Below are positions 1 through 7,713 of a DNA stretch of 22,424 nucleotides, one piece after another (position 1 is the first letter of the stretch; the number at the start of each line of letters is the position of its first letter). This DNA is from Treponema sp. UBA3819 (GTDB lineage Bacteria; Spirochaetota; Spirochaetia; Treponematales; Treponemataceae), in the NCBI GenBank assembly GCA_002369025.1, contig DFDV01000044.1, forward strand, positions 1 to 22,424, read 5' to 3'. Under the pieces are notes generated by a model. It was given only the letters and a program-made list of their open reading frames with translations, made no database searches and had not been told where the DNA came from. The position numbers and the translations under genes are program-made.

Positions 1-2
1 CT

Positions 3-179
3 TGCTACGACCGCGGGTACGACAATGAAAACTCATACACTTCACAGATGCCCATGCGCGAGAGCGCAAACGTCAATAACTTCCTTAGTGGCAAACGGCG
101 CGTAGCGACGTATGGTTCGCACAATCAAATACTTCAGCGAAAACTGCTAAGTTTTTTGATGCACATTACTAGTGTATGA
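3..179 (+). CDS. C-terminal end of an unidentified protein (partial)
   Basis: An open frame enters from the left edge and runs 58 codons to a TGA at 177-179. The stop sits directly on the A-tract of a strong terminator hairpin, which is where a gene end is expected. The peptide is polar and basic (it includes LSGKRRVATYGSHNQ and ends SFLMHITSV). I recognise no family. Another frame is also open over the first 100 bases, so the coding call rests mainly on the stop-to-terminator spacing. Codon choice (CGC GTA GCG ACG) looks unlike the downstream genes, which could mean foreign origin or that this is not coding. Confidence 0.4.
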   Translation, partial: CYDRGYDNENSYTSQMPMRESANVNNFLSGKRRVATYGSHNQILQRKLLSFLMHITSV

Positions 180-210
180 AAAAAACTCCGCTCCGGCGGA
201 GTTTTTTTTT
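179..210. terminator. Strong bidirectional intrinsic terminator
   Basis: Perfect 7-bp stem ACTCCGC (185-191) / GCGGAGT (196-202) with a TCCG loop. It is flanked by seven A residues (179-185) on the left and nine T residues (202-210) on the right. It can terminate the + strand frame ending at 179 and any - strand transcript from the 211-300 region. Confidence 0.9.
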
Positions 211-314
211 GCTGTTTTCATTATTGTGTGATTGCACAGGTTGCTTCCTTCCTGGCGGAAAAAGCTCCCGCACACGCGGCGCAGCTGTACAGATTGCTTT
301 ATTGGGCATATCTA
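211..314. other. Intergenic spacer between terminator and sulP promoter
   Basis: No supportable protein gene. Short frames exist on both strands but lack a ribosome-binding site and family resemblance. The GC-rich centre (about 234-290) holds the inverted repeats described as a candidate structured RNA. The spacer lies upstream of the predicted sulP start of transcription, so it is not part of the sulP message. Confidence 0.5.
233..291 (-). ncRNA. Candidate structured RNA of unknown family
   Basis: Read on the - strand, this stretch folds into three helices. A 7-bp closing stem pairs 291-285 with 239-233. A CCGC-GTGT-GCGG hairpin spans 279-268. A second hairpin spans about 265-243, with a UUUUUCC/GGAAGGA stem. 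A terminator for that strand lies about 22 nt downstream (210-179). The segment GGAAGGAAGCA (252-242, - strand) matches the 3' side of the bacterial SRP RNA apical domain, but the 5' CAGG side and the closed GNRA tetraloop are absent, so I do not call it ffs. No convincing - strand promoter is visible. It may be a small RNA or only a palindrome-rich spacer. Confidence 0.25.
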
Positions 315-343
315 TTGAAAATAAATGTGAACATTCGTACAAT
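315..343 (+). promoter_or_regulatory. sulP promoter (leaderless geometry)
   Basis: -35 TTGAAA (315-320), 17-nt spacer, -10 TACAAT (338-343). The -10 ends 5 nt before the sulP ATG at 349, so transcription should begin at or within about 2 nt of the start codon. There is no Shine-Dalgarno upstream of this ATG. A small palindrome TCGTA-CAA-TACGA (335-347) overlaps the -10 and could be an operator. Confidence 0.7.
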
Positions 344-348
344 ACGAT

Positions 349-2046
349 ATGTTTAAACCTCAACTATTAACAAGTCTAAAATCTTATTCAATGAAAACTT
401 TTACCAGCGATGTGATTGCTGGTTTTATTGTAGGTATCGTAGCCCTGCCTCTTGCCATTGCTTTTGCGATTGCCAGCGGAGTAGGGCCGGAAGCCGGTCT
501 TTTTACGGCTATTATTGCAGGCTTTTGTATCAGTGCCTTTGGCGGCAGCACCGTGCAGATTGGCGGGCCGACGGGTGCTTTTGCGGTAATCGTCTATGGC
601 GTTGTGGCTGAGTTTGGTGTGGCCGGACTTGCTACGGCGACAATGATGGCAGGTATTCTTTTGATTTTGCTGGGTGCCTTTAAGATGGGCGGTCTGGTAA
701 AATTCATTCCTTATACTATTGTAACAGGTTTTACTGCGGGTATTGCGGTGACGATTGCTGCCGGTCAGATTGGTGATTTTTTGGGTCTGGCAATCAGCCA
801 GTTTCCGCAGGGCTTTGATAAAATGCCCGGTGACTTTGTGGGAAAAATCCAGACCTATGCCCTGAATATCGGGGCAATAAATCCCTATTCACTTATCATT
901 GCCGGAGTAAGTCTTGTGATTCTTTTTGTCTGGCCAAAAATCAATCAGCGTATTCCGGGCTCCCTCATCGTTATTATTCTGGCAACAGTCGCAAGCGTCG
1001 TGCTGAAGAATACAGCTGGCCTTGAAACAGACACGATTGGCAGCCGTTATGGAGAAATTCCTTCATCCCTTCCCATGCCAAAGCTTCCTGACCTGCGTCT
1101 TTCAACCATCCGCACCCTCTTTCCGACTGCGGTTTCAATTGCGGTTCTGGCTGCTATTGAATCACTTTTGAGCGCGGTGGTTGCTGACGGTATGACGGGC
1201 GACAAGCATGATTCTGACACAGAACTGATTGGTCAGGGTATAGCAAACATTGCTTCTCCTCTTTTCGGCGGCATTCCTGCTACGGGTGCCATTGCACGTA
1301 CGGCAACAAATATCAAAAACGGCGGAAAAACACCGGTAGCGGGCATTGTGCACGCGGTAACCCTGCTCCTCATTCTTCTCTTCCTCGGCCGTTTTGCAGT
1401 CTACATTCCTATGGCAGCTCTTGCCGCCGTACTGATTCATGTTGCATGGAATATGGCGGGTATCAAGGCTATCCGCGCTCTTGTTCACGGACAGAAATCT
1501 GATATCTGTGTTCTGGCGGTTACTTTCCTGATTACAGTCTTTATTGATTTGACGGTGGCTATTGAAGTAGGTCTGGGTTTTGCGGCCTTCTTCTTCATCA
1601 AGAAAATGTGTGATCTTTCTGAAGTTCAGTCAAAGCGTGAAAATCTTACGGAAGGTATCGGTAAGGTTGAAGGGGACAATGAAAGAGACGAAAAACTTGA
1701 GGTTCCTGCCGGCATTATGGTTTATGAGATTGACGGTCCGCTCTTTTTTGGTACGGTGCGTAAATTTGAAGTTGCCGTTACCCAGGCAAATCTTGCATAC
1801 AAGGTTCTGGTTCTCCGCATGAGGAATACCATTTATCTTGATGCGGGCGGTATTCGTGCCCTGGAGCAGGCAAAGGCAAGCTGTGATAAAAAAGGCGTAA
1901 CGATTGTGCTTTCCGGCATTCATACCCAGCCCTATCTGCTTTGTGACAAGATGGGCATTCTGGATAAGCTTGGCAGGCAGAATGTCTGCGCTCATATCGA
2001 TGAAGCCATGGCAAGGGCAAAAGAAATTATCGGAGCGGCAAAATGA
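349..2046 (+). CDS. SulP/SLC26 family anion transporter with STAS domain
   Basis: A 565-residue inner-membrane transporter of the SulP family, whose members move sulfate, bicarbonate or carboxylates, usually with Na+ or H+. The transmembrane domain covers about residues 20-420. It opens with the family pattern AGFIVGIVALPLAIAFAIASG (24-44) and carries QIGGPTGAF (70-78) and the conserved block around 284-325 (GDKHDSDTELIGQGIAN, then FGGIPATGAIART). A cytoplasmic STAS domain follows at about 455-560, with an acidic-Gly site LDAGG (497-501) where the family usually has DxSG. The ATG at 349 matches the usual SulP N-terminus (FKPxLLxxLKxY) and has no Shine-Dalgarno, fitting the leaderless promoter. 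The next gene overlaps it by 4 nt (ATGA). The substrate cannot be read from sequence. Confidence 0.93.
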   Translation: MFKPQLLTSLKSYSMKTFTSDVIAGFIVGIVALPLAIAFAIASGVGPEAGLFTAIIAGFCISAFGGSTVQIGGPTGAFAVIVYGVVAEFGVAGLATATMMAGILLILLGAFKMGGLVKFIPYTIVTGFTAGIAVTIAAGQIGDFLGLAISQFPQGFDKMPGDFVGKIQTYALNIGAINPYSLIIAGVSLVILFVWPKINQRIPGSLIVIILATVASVVLKNTAGLETDTIGSRYGEIPSSLPMPKLPDLRLSTIRTLFPTAVSIAVLAAIESLLSAVVADGMTGDKHDSDTELIGQGIANIASPLFGGIPATGAIARTATNIKNGGKTPVAGIVHAVTLLLILLFLGRFAVYIPMAALAAVLIHVAWNMAGIKAIRALVHGQKSDICVLAVTFLITVFIDLTVAIEVGLGFAAFFFIKKMCDLSEVQSKRENLTEGIGKVEGDNERDEKLEVPAGIMVYEIDGPLFFGTVRKFEVAVTQANLAYKVLVLRMRNTIYLDAGGIRALEQAKASCDKKGVTIVLSGIHTQPYLLCDKMGILDKLGRQNVCAHIDEAMARAKEIIGAAK

Positions 2047-2969
2047 GAAAGGTTGGTATAATCGGTTCCGGGCATGTGGGCAGCCATGTTGCTTCGGCTC
2101 TTGCCCTGCGCGGCATTGCGGATGAAATTGTTCTGCTTGATACGGCTCCCGGAAAAGCAAACGGCATGAAACTGGATCTGGAAGACGGAACGGCTTATTA
2201 TCCCCACAATGTCATTGTAAAGGCTGGAGAATATTCCGATTTTGCCGATGCTGACATTCTGGTAAATGCTGCTTCCGGCCCCATTCAAAAAGATGACCGG
2301 ACAAAAGAACTGAAGGCCAGTATGTGCGTGGCTCAGGATATTGCTCAGAAAATCAGGGCCAGCGCTTTTTCCGGCATACTGATCTCCATTTCAAACCCCT
2401 GCGATGTGATTGCTCAGTATCTTGCAAAGGAAACCGGACTGAATGTGCTGGGAACAGGAACTGCTCTGGACAGCGCCCGCGTAAAAGTTGAACTGGCAAA
2501 AGTCCTTGGCGCAGATCCCCACAGCATTCAGGGCTACAGTTTTGGAGAGCATGGAAACAGTCAGTTTATACCGTTTAGTGTGGTAACTGTCTGCGGCATT
2601 CCCTTTGCGGACTATTTGCGGCAGAAAAAGATTTTATTTAACGCGGACGAATTCCTCCAGTGGATAAAAGTAAAGGCATGGAAAATCTTTGACGCAAAGC
2701 CCTGTACTGAATTCGGAATAGGAAATGCCTGTGCGGAAATTATTCAGGCCATTTTTACCGACAGCCGTACCATGCTGCCCGTATCTTCAATGATGAAAGG
2801 GGAGTACGGAATTTCAGGTATGTACCTTTCTGTTCCCCGTATTATTGGCCGAAGCGGAGTAATGGAAACTCTGGAACTTCCCCTGACAAGTGAAGAAAAA
2901 GCCCTGCTCAAAAAAAGCGGGGAAACTGTAGCGATGAATTTTGAACGGGGGCTGGAACTCCTGCATTGA
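2043..2969 (+). CDS. L-lactate / L-2-hydroxyacid dehydrogenase (LDH/MDH superfamily)
   Basis: A 308-residue NAD-dependent cytoplasmic enzyme that interconverts a 2-oxoacid and an L-2-hydroxyacid. Visible features: Rossmann motif GSGHVG (8-13), acidic end of beta-2 (D33, favouring NAD over NADP), SNPCD (117-121), LDSAR (142-146) giving the Asp and substrate-carboxylate Arg of the active site, and the catalytic His in GEHGNS (168-173, H170). The specificity loop reads IQKDDR (81-86). A Gln at the position that is Gln in LDH and Arg in MDH argues for lactate or hydroxyisocaproate rather than malate, but the loop is two residues shorter than usual. It starts inside the sulP stop, with GGAG about 8 nt upstream, so the two genes are probably translationally coupled. 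Divergence from classic LDH leaves the exact substrate open. Confidence 0.88.
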   Translation: MRKVGIIGSGHVGSHVASALALRGIADEIVLLDTAPGKANGMKLDLEDGTAYYPHNVIVKAGEYSDFADADILVNAASGPIQKDDRTKELKASMCVAQDIAQKIRASAFSGILISISNPCDVIAQYLAKETGLNVLGTGTALDSARVKVELAKVLGADPHSIQGYSFGEHGNSQFIPFSVVTVCGIPFADYLRQKKILFNADEFLQWIKVKAWKIFDAKPCTEFGIGNACAEIIQAIFTDSRTMLPVSSMMKGEYGISGMYLSVPRIIGRSGVMETLELPLTSEEKALLKKSGETVAMNFERGLELLH

Positions 2970-2994
2970 CGCTGATGATGTTTCTATGTATAAT
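2966..2994 (+). promoter_or_regulatory. Promoter of the TrpYZX-like operon
   Basis: -35 TTGACG (2966-2971), exactly 17-nt spacer, consensus -10 TATAAT (2989-2994). The -35 includes the ldh stop codon (TGA 2967-2969). Transcription should start near 3000-3002, on the ATG of the permease. It lets the ABC cassette be expressed independently of sulP-ldh. Confidence 0.85.
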
Positions 2995-3016
2995 AACATC
3001 ATGGTCATGTTATTAT
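2990..3016 (+). promoter_or_regulatory. Perfect 10-bp inverted repeat over -10 and start codon
   Basis: ATAATAACAT (2990-2999) and ATGTTATTAT (3007-3016) are perfect inverted repeats separated by 7 nt. Together they cover the -10 box, the predicted start of transcription and the ATG at 3001. This is the geometry of a repressor operator. A competing 8-bp pairing, ATGATGTT (2975-2982) with AACATCAT (2995-3002), shares the left arm, but it would only form in readthrough RNA from upstream. The binding protein is unknown; for an aromatic amino acid transporter a TrpR/TyrR-type regulator is a guess. Confidence 0.6.
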
Positions 3017-3984
3017 CTGCGCTTCCCTATGGACTTCTGATTAGCATTCTTTCCATAGGGGTATACATCTCCTATAAAATCATGAATGTGCCCGACTTAA
3101 CCGTGGACGGTTCTTTTGCACTGGGAGCGGTGGTAAACGGCATTTTCTGCCTTTACGGTCATCCCCTTTTAGGCTTGCTTGCAGGCTTTCTGGCGGGTGC
3201 AATGGCAGGAATGATAACGGGCCTGCTCCATACAGTCCTCCATGTTTCTGCAATTCTCGCGGGAGTACTGGTACAGACGGCACTTATTTCAGTAAATGTC
3301 ATGCTTCCCCTTGCCTTTGGTTCTGTGACGGGAAAATCTACTTCTTTTGCCCTTAATCCCCGCTTTGGTGCAGAATCCATTTTTATGAATCTGAACAGTC
3401 TCTTTGGAATTCAGGGGGCACAAAAGGGAAAAATCCTTGCAATCATTCTCCTTTTTGTGATTATTGCCCTGCTTATCGGTCTGCTCATGCTCTTTTTCAG
3501 CACTCAGCTGGGGCTTTCCATCCGGGCTACAGGCAATAATGAAGAGATGGTCAGGGCAAGCAGCATCAATACAAATAAAAATAAGGTGATTTCCTTTGCC
3601 CTTTCAAACGGAATTGTCGGTTTTGGGGCAGCCCTCTATGTGCAGTATCTGAAATCCTATGCAGAAGGAATCGGACTGGGCATGCTGGTAACGGCACTCG
3701 CTTCTATCATCATCGGTGAGACGCTTTTTGGAAGCCGACGTCTTTTTGCAGGCTTTCTGACGGTAGCGGCTGGTTCTGTTTTGTACCGGGTTATTTATTC
3801 CTTTGCAATCCGCGGGGGTGGTGCAAACGGCATAAAACTTTTTTCTGCGGTAATCGTGGTGCTTTTTATTGCCTTTAGTGTGGTGCGCAAGCGGCTTGCA
3901 GAAAAGCGTGAGCGGCTGGCAGAAGAGAATCAGGCAGGACAGTCTGGAGAACATACAGAAAGTGCGGGAGCTGACCATGCTTGA
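3001..3984 (+). CDS. ABC transporter permease, TrpY-like (COG4120-type)
   Basis: A hydrophobic permease of 327 residues from the ATG at 3001, with about 8-9 membrane segments. It resembles the permease of the TrpXYZ tryptophan/tyrosine ABC importers: the N-terminal pattern YKIMNVPDLTVDGSFALG matches that family's FRILNxPDxTxEGSFxLG, and the later ATGNNEEMVRASSI and IIIGETLFG blocks match its conserved cytoplasmic loop and C-terminal part. A reading that begins at a TTG near 2941 would add 20 unlike residues and lies upstream of the predicted transcript start. ATG 3001 gives a leaderless message; ATG 3007 is possible. There is no Shine-Dalgarno. The gene overlaps the ATPase gene by 8 nt. The charged C-terminal tail (about 300-327) is longer than in typical homologues. 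Confidence 0.88.
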   Translation: MVMLLSALPYGLLISILSIGVYISYKIMNVPDLTVDGSFALGAVVNGIFCLYGHPLLGLLAGFLAGAMAGMITGLLHTVLHVSAILAGVLVQTALISVNVMLPLAFGSVTGKSTSFALNPRFGAESIFMNLNSLFGIQGAQKGKILAIILLFVIIALLIGLLMLFFSTQLGLSIRATGNNEEMVRASSINTNKNKVISFALSNGIVGFGAALYVQYLKSYAEGIGLGMLVTALASIIIGETLFGSRRLFAGFLTVAAGSVLYRVIYSFAIRGGGANGIKLFSAVIVVLFIAFSVVRKRLAEKRERLAEENQAGQSGEHTESAGADHA

Positions 3985-4753
3985 AATACAGAATCTGAAC
4001 GTCATCTTCAACAAACATACTGCCATGGAAAAACATGCCCTCCGCGACATCAACCTGACCCTGAATGATGGCGATTTTGTAACGGTCATCGGTTCAAATG
4101 GCGCGGGAAAATCAACCCTGCTCAACACAATTTTTGGTCTTACCCGCATTTCAAGTGGAAAAATCATACTGAACGGTCAGGATATAACTTCACTCCCTAC
4201 CTACCGCCGCGCCAAAAAGATAGGAATTTTGTTTCAGAATCCTCTTTTGGGAACGGCACCCGATATGACGATTGAAGAAAACCTTGTACTTGCCTCGGCA
4301 AAGGTGCAGCACCGGCCTTTTTCCCTTGCCATTTCCAGAAAAAACCGCGCAGCCATTCAGGAAGACGTGCGCTCTCTGGGTATGGGGCTGGAAGAAAGAC
4401 TGACCACCAATGTCGGACTCCTTTCCGGCGGACAGAGACAGGCCCTTACGCTTCTGATGGCAACATCTGCCTGTCCTGAACTTCTTTTGCTTGATGAACA
4501 TACTGCTGCCCTGGATCCTCAGACGGCAATAAAAATCATGGAAAAAACTGATGAAGTAATCAAGGACAAAAAAATTACAACCCTGATGATTACCCATAAC
4601 GTTCAGAATGCCATTGATTACGGAAACAAACTCCTGCTTATGGACGGGGGACGAATTATCAGGCTGCTGGATGAAAACGAAAAACGTACATTAACAGTGC
4701 AGGATATCATGGCGCTGTATAAAAATAATGTAAGTGATAAAATGATTTTGTGA
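3977..4753 (+). CDS. ABC transporter ATP-binding protein, TrpZ-like
   Basis: A 258-residue ABC ATPase powering the adjacent permease. Walker A GSNGAGKS (39-46), Q-loop Gln87, signature LSGGQRQ (149-155), Walker B LLLLDE (169-174) and switch His207 are all present, so the enzyme should be active. The start at ATG 3977 follows a GGGAG ribosome-binding site and gives the usual MLEIQNLNVIF start; an upstream in-frame ATG at 3869 would lie deep in the permease gene and adds no homologous residues. It overlaps the end of the permease by 8 nt, pointing to translational coupling, and is followed after 10 nt by the binding-protein gene. Confidence 0.92.
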   Translation: MLEIQNLNVIFNKHTAMEKHALRDINLTLNDGDFVTVIGSNGAGKSTLLNTIFGLTRISSGKIILNGQDITSLPTYRRAKKIGILFQNPLLGTAPDMTIEENLVLASAKVQHRPFSLAISRKNRAAIQEDVRSLGMGLEERLTTNVGLLSGGQRQALTLLMATSACPELLLLDEHTAALDPQTAIKIMEKTDEVIKDKKITTLMITHNVQNAIDYGNKLLLMDGGRIIRLLDENEKRTLTVQDIMALYKNNVSDKMIL

Positions 4754-4763
4754 GGTAAGTATC

Positions 4764-5756
4764 ATGAAAAAAATTATGGTAGTGCTCATGGCATTGAGCG
4801 CATTGGCTTTTGCAGGATGTGCAAAAAAACAGGCAAAAAAGAATATCGGCATCGTGCAGCAGATGAACCACAATTCCCTGAACACGATTTCTGATTCAAT
4901 TAAGGCTCAGCTGGTAGAACTCGGCTACAATGACTCTAACAGCGTGATTACATTCAAACAGGGTGACAACGACATGACCACCCTTTCTCAGATTGTTGAT
5001 GAGTATGTCAATAATGGCGCTGACATCATCATTCCAATTGCAACAAAGGCTGCCAATGCGGCTCTTGCGGCAGCAGACAATGGCATTCCTGTAGTCTTTG
5101 CCGCCTGCAGTGACCCGGTTGGTGCAAAACTGCTTTCAAACATGGAGCATCCGGAAGGAAATGTAACGGGAACTTCAAACGCAATTCAGGCGGACAAGAA
5201 CCTTGATTTTGCCCTTACCGTCAATCCTGACCTGAAAAAAATCGGCTTTATTCATACTTCTGGAGAAGCCAATGCCCAGAGCACCATTAACATGGCAATT
5301 GCCTATGCAGATAAAATCGGTCTTGCCTACAAGGACTGTACCATTGACGATGTTTCTGCCATTGCAGAGACTGTAAAGCTGATGTATGATGATGGCTGTC
5401 GTGCAGTATTTCTTCCCAATGACAACAAACTGGCGGCTCACGGAAACATGGCTATCCTTGCTTCCGCCTGTCTGGAATACAAGCTTCCCCTTTACTGCGG
5501 TGCAGACTCACAGGTAGAGGATGGCGGTTTTGCTAATGTCGGCATTACCTACAGTGATTTGGGAAAAGAAACTGCAAACATGGCAGACCGTATCTTAAAG
5601 GGAGCAAAGGTTTCAGAGGTTCCTGTAAAGGTCTTTAACCGCCCTGAAGAACTGAAACTCTTTGTCAATCCCGATACGCTTGCCGCACTGGGCATTACGC
5701 TTCCCGCTGAAATTACAAAGGCGGAAAACTATATCGAAGTAAAACCGACAAACTAG
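4764..5756 (+). CDS. ABC substrate-binding lipoprotein, TrpX-like (COG2984 type)
   Basis: A 330-residue lipoprotein with signal peptide and lipobox FAGC (Cys19), expected to be anchored to the periplasmic face of a membrane. The mature part is a type 1 periplasmic-binding fold. NIGIVQQMNHNSLN at its start, the QGDNDMTTLSQIVDEYVNNGADIIIPIATKA region, FAACSDPVGA and the GGFANVGITYSDLGKETANM segment are typical of the ABC-SBP family that includes TrpX, which bind tryptophan/tyrosine in streptococci. A GAGG Shine-Dalgarno lies about 9 nt before the ATG. It completes a permease-ATPase-binding protein set with the two upstream genes. The ligand is inferred only from family; other members may bind other amino acids or nucleoside-like molecules. 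Confidence 0.88.
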   Translation: MKKIMVVLMALSALAFAGCAKKQAKKNIGIVQQMNHNSLNTISDSIKAQLVELGYNDSNSVITFKQGDNDMTTLSQIVDEYVNNGADIIIPIATKAANAALAAADNGIPVVFAACSDPVGAKLLSNMEHPEGNVTGTSNAIQADKNLDFALTVNPDLKKIGFIHTSGEANAQSTINMAIAYADKIGLAYKDCTIDDVSAIAETVKLMYDDGCRAVFLPNDNKLAAHGNMAILASACLEYKLPLYCGADSQVEDGGFANVGITYSDLGKETANMADRILKGAKVSEVPVKVFNRPEELKLFVNPDTLAALGITLPAEITKAENYIEVKPTN

Positions 5757-5784
5757 AATATACATAAGGCAAAGGACAGGGAAT

Positions 5785-7698
5785 ATGACTAAAAAATGCA
5801 GCTTCATGATATCTACTATTTCTCTGTCCCTTTGTGTCTCTATCTTTTTTTCCTGCTACCGTGCACCGGAAATGACTCTTGCTGAGATAGAAGCCGCCCG
5901 TTCTTCTCTGTCAAATGAACTGGTGCAGAAAACCGTAAGCCGCCCATATAAGGGAAATGCTTTTCTTCCGGGAAAAAAAGGCGGCACCTGGAATTCGGCA
6001 ATTATGGGCGACCCCAAAAGCTTTAATCTTCTTATTGCGGAAAAAGATGCTGATACTACAAGCATTCTGGACCCCTTGCATCAGTATCTTACTGACTACA
6101 ATATCTATAGCCGTGAATGGGAAGCCCGTATCGCAGATTTCAAAGTAGAAGTTCATGATGATTCTTCCATGGATGTGCGTTACACCATTCGTGACGATGT
6201 CTACTGGTCTTACTATAAGAATGCAAAACCCCGTGTTCCTGTTACCAGTGATGACGTGGTTTTCTGGTACAATGAAATTCAGGGGGATGAAGACTGCGGT
6301 TCTTCTGCCTACAACGCCCAGTTCATGACCATGGAAGACGGTTCCCAAAAGCGCATTACCATTGAAAAGATTGATGACAAGACTTTTGTCTTTCATTTTC
6401 CCCGGATTGTTGCAGAACCCCTGCTTTCTGCCAACATGAATTTCGGGCCTTCATTTCTTTACCGGCCGGCAAAAGAGCGGGGCGGGGCAGAGGGTGTTAA
6501 AAAACTCTTTTCAGTCGCCTCTAATCCAAAAGAACTTCCCAGCTGCGGTCCCTATTTTCTGGTGGAATACATTCCCGGTCAGCGTCTGGTCTACAAGCGC
6601 AATGCTGACTATTGGGATAAAGATGAAAAGGGTGAAAGTCATTATTATCCGGAAGAACGCATTTCACAGATTGTTGGCGACCGCAACACCATTTACATGA
6701 TGTTCAGGCAGGGAAAATTTGAAGCCTACAGTCCTTCTCCCGAGCAGATGGAAGACGTTGTGACAAATGCAGACAATCAGCTTGCCGCAGACGGTTCACC
6801 CCTGACTGCAGAACATTCAGACCCTGCCGCTTCTGCTTCTGAAAAAAATTCTGAAGGCTATACTGTCTTTAATGCAGAAGGTTCCATGGATGCTCCATTC
6901 TGGTCCTTCAATCAGAATCCTAAAAATAAAGATCAGCCCTTCTACCGCTGGTTTGTAAAAAAAGAGTTCCGCCAGGCAATGAGCTGCCTGCTCAATCGTG
7001 AAAGAATTATTCAGCAGACATACCGCGGTCTGGGCGAACCTAAATATAATTTTTTCCCAAAAGTCAACAAATATTATAACGAAAACATTATCCTCAAATA
7101 CCGCTATAATCACGGGCAGGCAAAAAAACTGCTGGAAGCGGCAGGATTTTCCCAGCGGGCAGACGGTCTTTTGTATGACGAGGAAGGCAATCAGGTTTCC
7201 TTTGACCTTTCTTTTCCCAGCGTCAATACGGTTGTTTCAGATATCGTGCAGATTATTGCAGATGAATGCAAAAAGGAAGGTATTACCGTTACTCCGCGCC
7301 CTACGGATTTTCAGAAACTGGTAGACCAGCTTATGGGAACGTACGACTGGCAGACTCTCATCATAGGTTTGTCCGGCGGTTCAGTTTTTCCCACGGAGGG
7401 AAGCAATGTGTGGGTAAGCGACGGAAACCTGCACCTCTGGTATCCCCTTCAGGAAAAGCCTGCTACTGACTGGGAGGCCCGCATTGACTGGCTCTATCAT
7501 GAGGCAAGTTGTATTGTAGATTATGATAAAGCCAAGGTTATCTGGGATGAATATCAGGAAATCTATCTGGAGCAGTGCCCCATCATCTATCTGGTCTGCA
7601 GCCGTTCATTTTTTGCCCTGCAAAACCGCTGGGATATGACCAACCTTTACTACGACAATATGAACGGTGCCGAAATCAGATATCTGTATTTAAAATAA
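5785..7698 (+). CDS. Oligopeptide-type ABC substrate-binding lipoprotein (SBP_bac_5)
   Basis: A 637-residue extracytoplasmic binding protein of the OppA/DppA family. The signal peptide ends in lipobox FFSC (Cys24). Family landmarks: DVEVHD-like strand then YTIRDDVYWS (about 130-140), VTSDDVVFWYNEI, the GPYFLVEYIPGQRLVYKRNADYW block, FRQAMSCLLNRERI and the C-terminal YQEIYLEQCPIIYLV. A low-complexity Ala/Ser/Glu-rich insert lies at about 330-355. It is preceded by AGGACAGGG and sits 28 nt after the TrpX-like gene, so it appears co-transcribed with that cassette rather than with opp permeases, which lie 4-13 kb away (oppB and oppCD). It could serve those permeases in trans. It is convergent with the urtA-like gene, with only 15 nt between stops and no clear terminator. 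Confidence 0.9.
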   Translation: MTKKCSFMISTISLSLCVSIFFSCYRAPEMTLAEIEAARSSLSNELVQKTVSRPYKGNAFLPGKKGGTWNSAIMGDPKSFNLLIAEKDADTTSILDPLHQYLTDYNIYSREWEARIADFKVEVHDDSSMDVRYTIRDDVYWSYYKNAKPRVPVTSDDVVFWYNEIQGDEDCGSSAYNAQFMTMEDGSQKRITIEKIDDKTFVFHFPRIVAEPLLSANMNFGPSFLYRPAKERGGAEGVKKLFSVASNPKELPSCGPYFLVEYIPGQRLVYKRNADYWDKDEKGESHYYPEERISQIVGDRNTIYMMFRQGKFEAYSPSPEQMEDVVTNADNQLAADGSPLTAEHSDPAASASEKNSEGYTVFNAEGSMDAPFWSFNQNPKNKDQPFYRWFVKKEFRQAMSCLLNRERIIQQTYRGLGEPKYNFFPKVNKYYNENIILKYRYNHGQAKKLLEAAGFSQRADGLLYDEEGNQVSFDLSFPSVNTVVSDIVQIIADECKKEGITVTPRPTDFQKLVDQLMGTYDWQTLIIGLSGGSVFPTEGSNVWVSDGNLHLWYPLQEKPATDWEARIDWLYHEASCIVDYDKAKVIWDEYQEIYLEQCPIIYLVCSRSFFALQNRWDMTNLYYDNMNGAEIRYLYLK

Positions 7699-7713
7699 CT
7701 TTTTTGTTTTCTC

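Noticed and set aside
233..291. Canonical SRP RNA (ffs)
   Set aside because: Only the 3' GGAAGGAAGC part is present; the conserved 5' CAGGTCC strand and GGAA-closing stem are missing.
1630..2160. 176-residue - strand frame spanning the sulP-ldh junction
   Set aside because: Antisense to two well-supported genes, no promoter or Shine-Dalgarno, no recognisable domain.
2941..3000. TTG start at 2941 or ATG start at 2986 for the TrpY-like permease
   Set aside because: Both lie upstream of or inside the -10 box TATAAT (2989-2994), and the added residues do not match the family N-terminus; ATG 3001 fits both.
3869..3976. Upstream start of the ABC ATPase at ATG 3869
   Set aside because: It lies deep in the permease gene and adds 36 non-homologous residues; ATG 3977 has a GGGAG site and gives the typical ABC N-terminus.
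3604..4167. 187-residue - strand frame opposite the permease-ATPase junction
   Set aside because: Antisense to two conserved ABC genes and lacks start signals.
7699..7713. Intrinsic terminator between the convergent oppA-like and urtA genes
   Set aside because: A T-run is present but no GC stem can be formed beside it.
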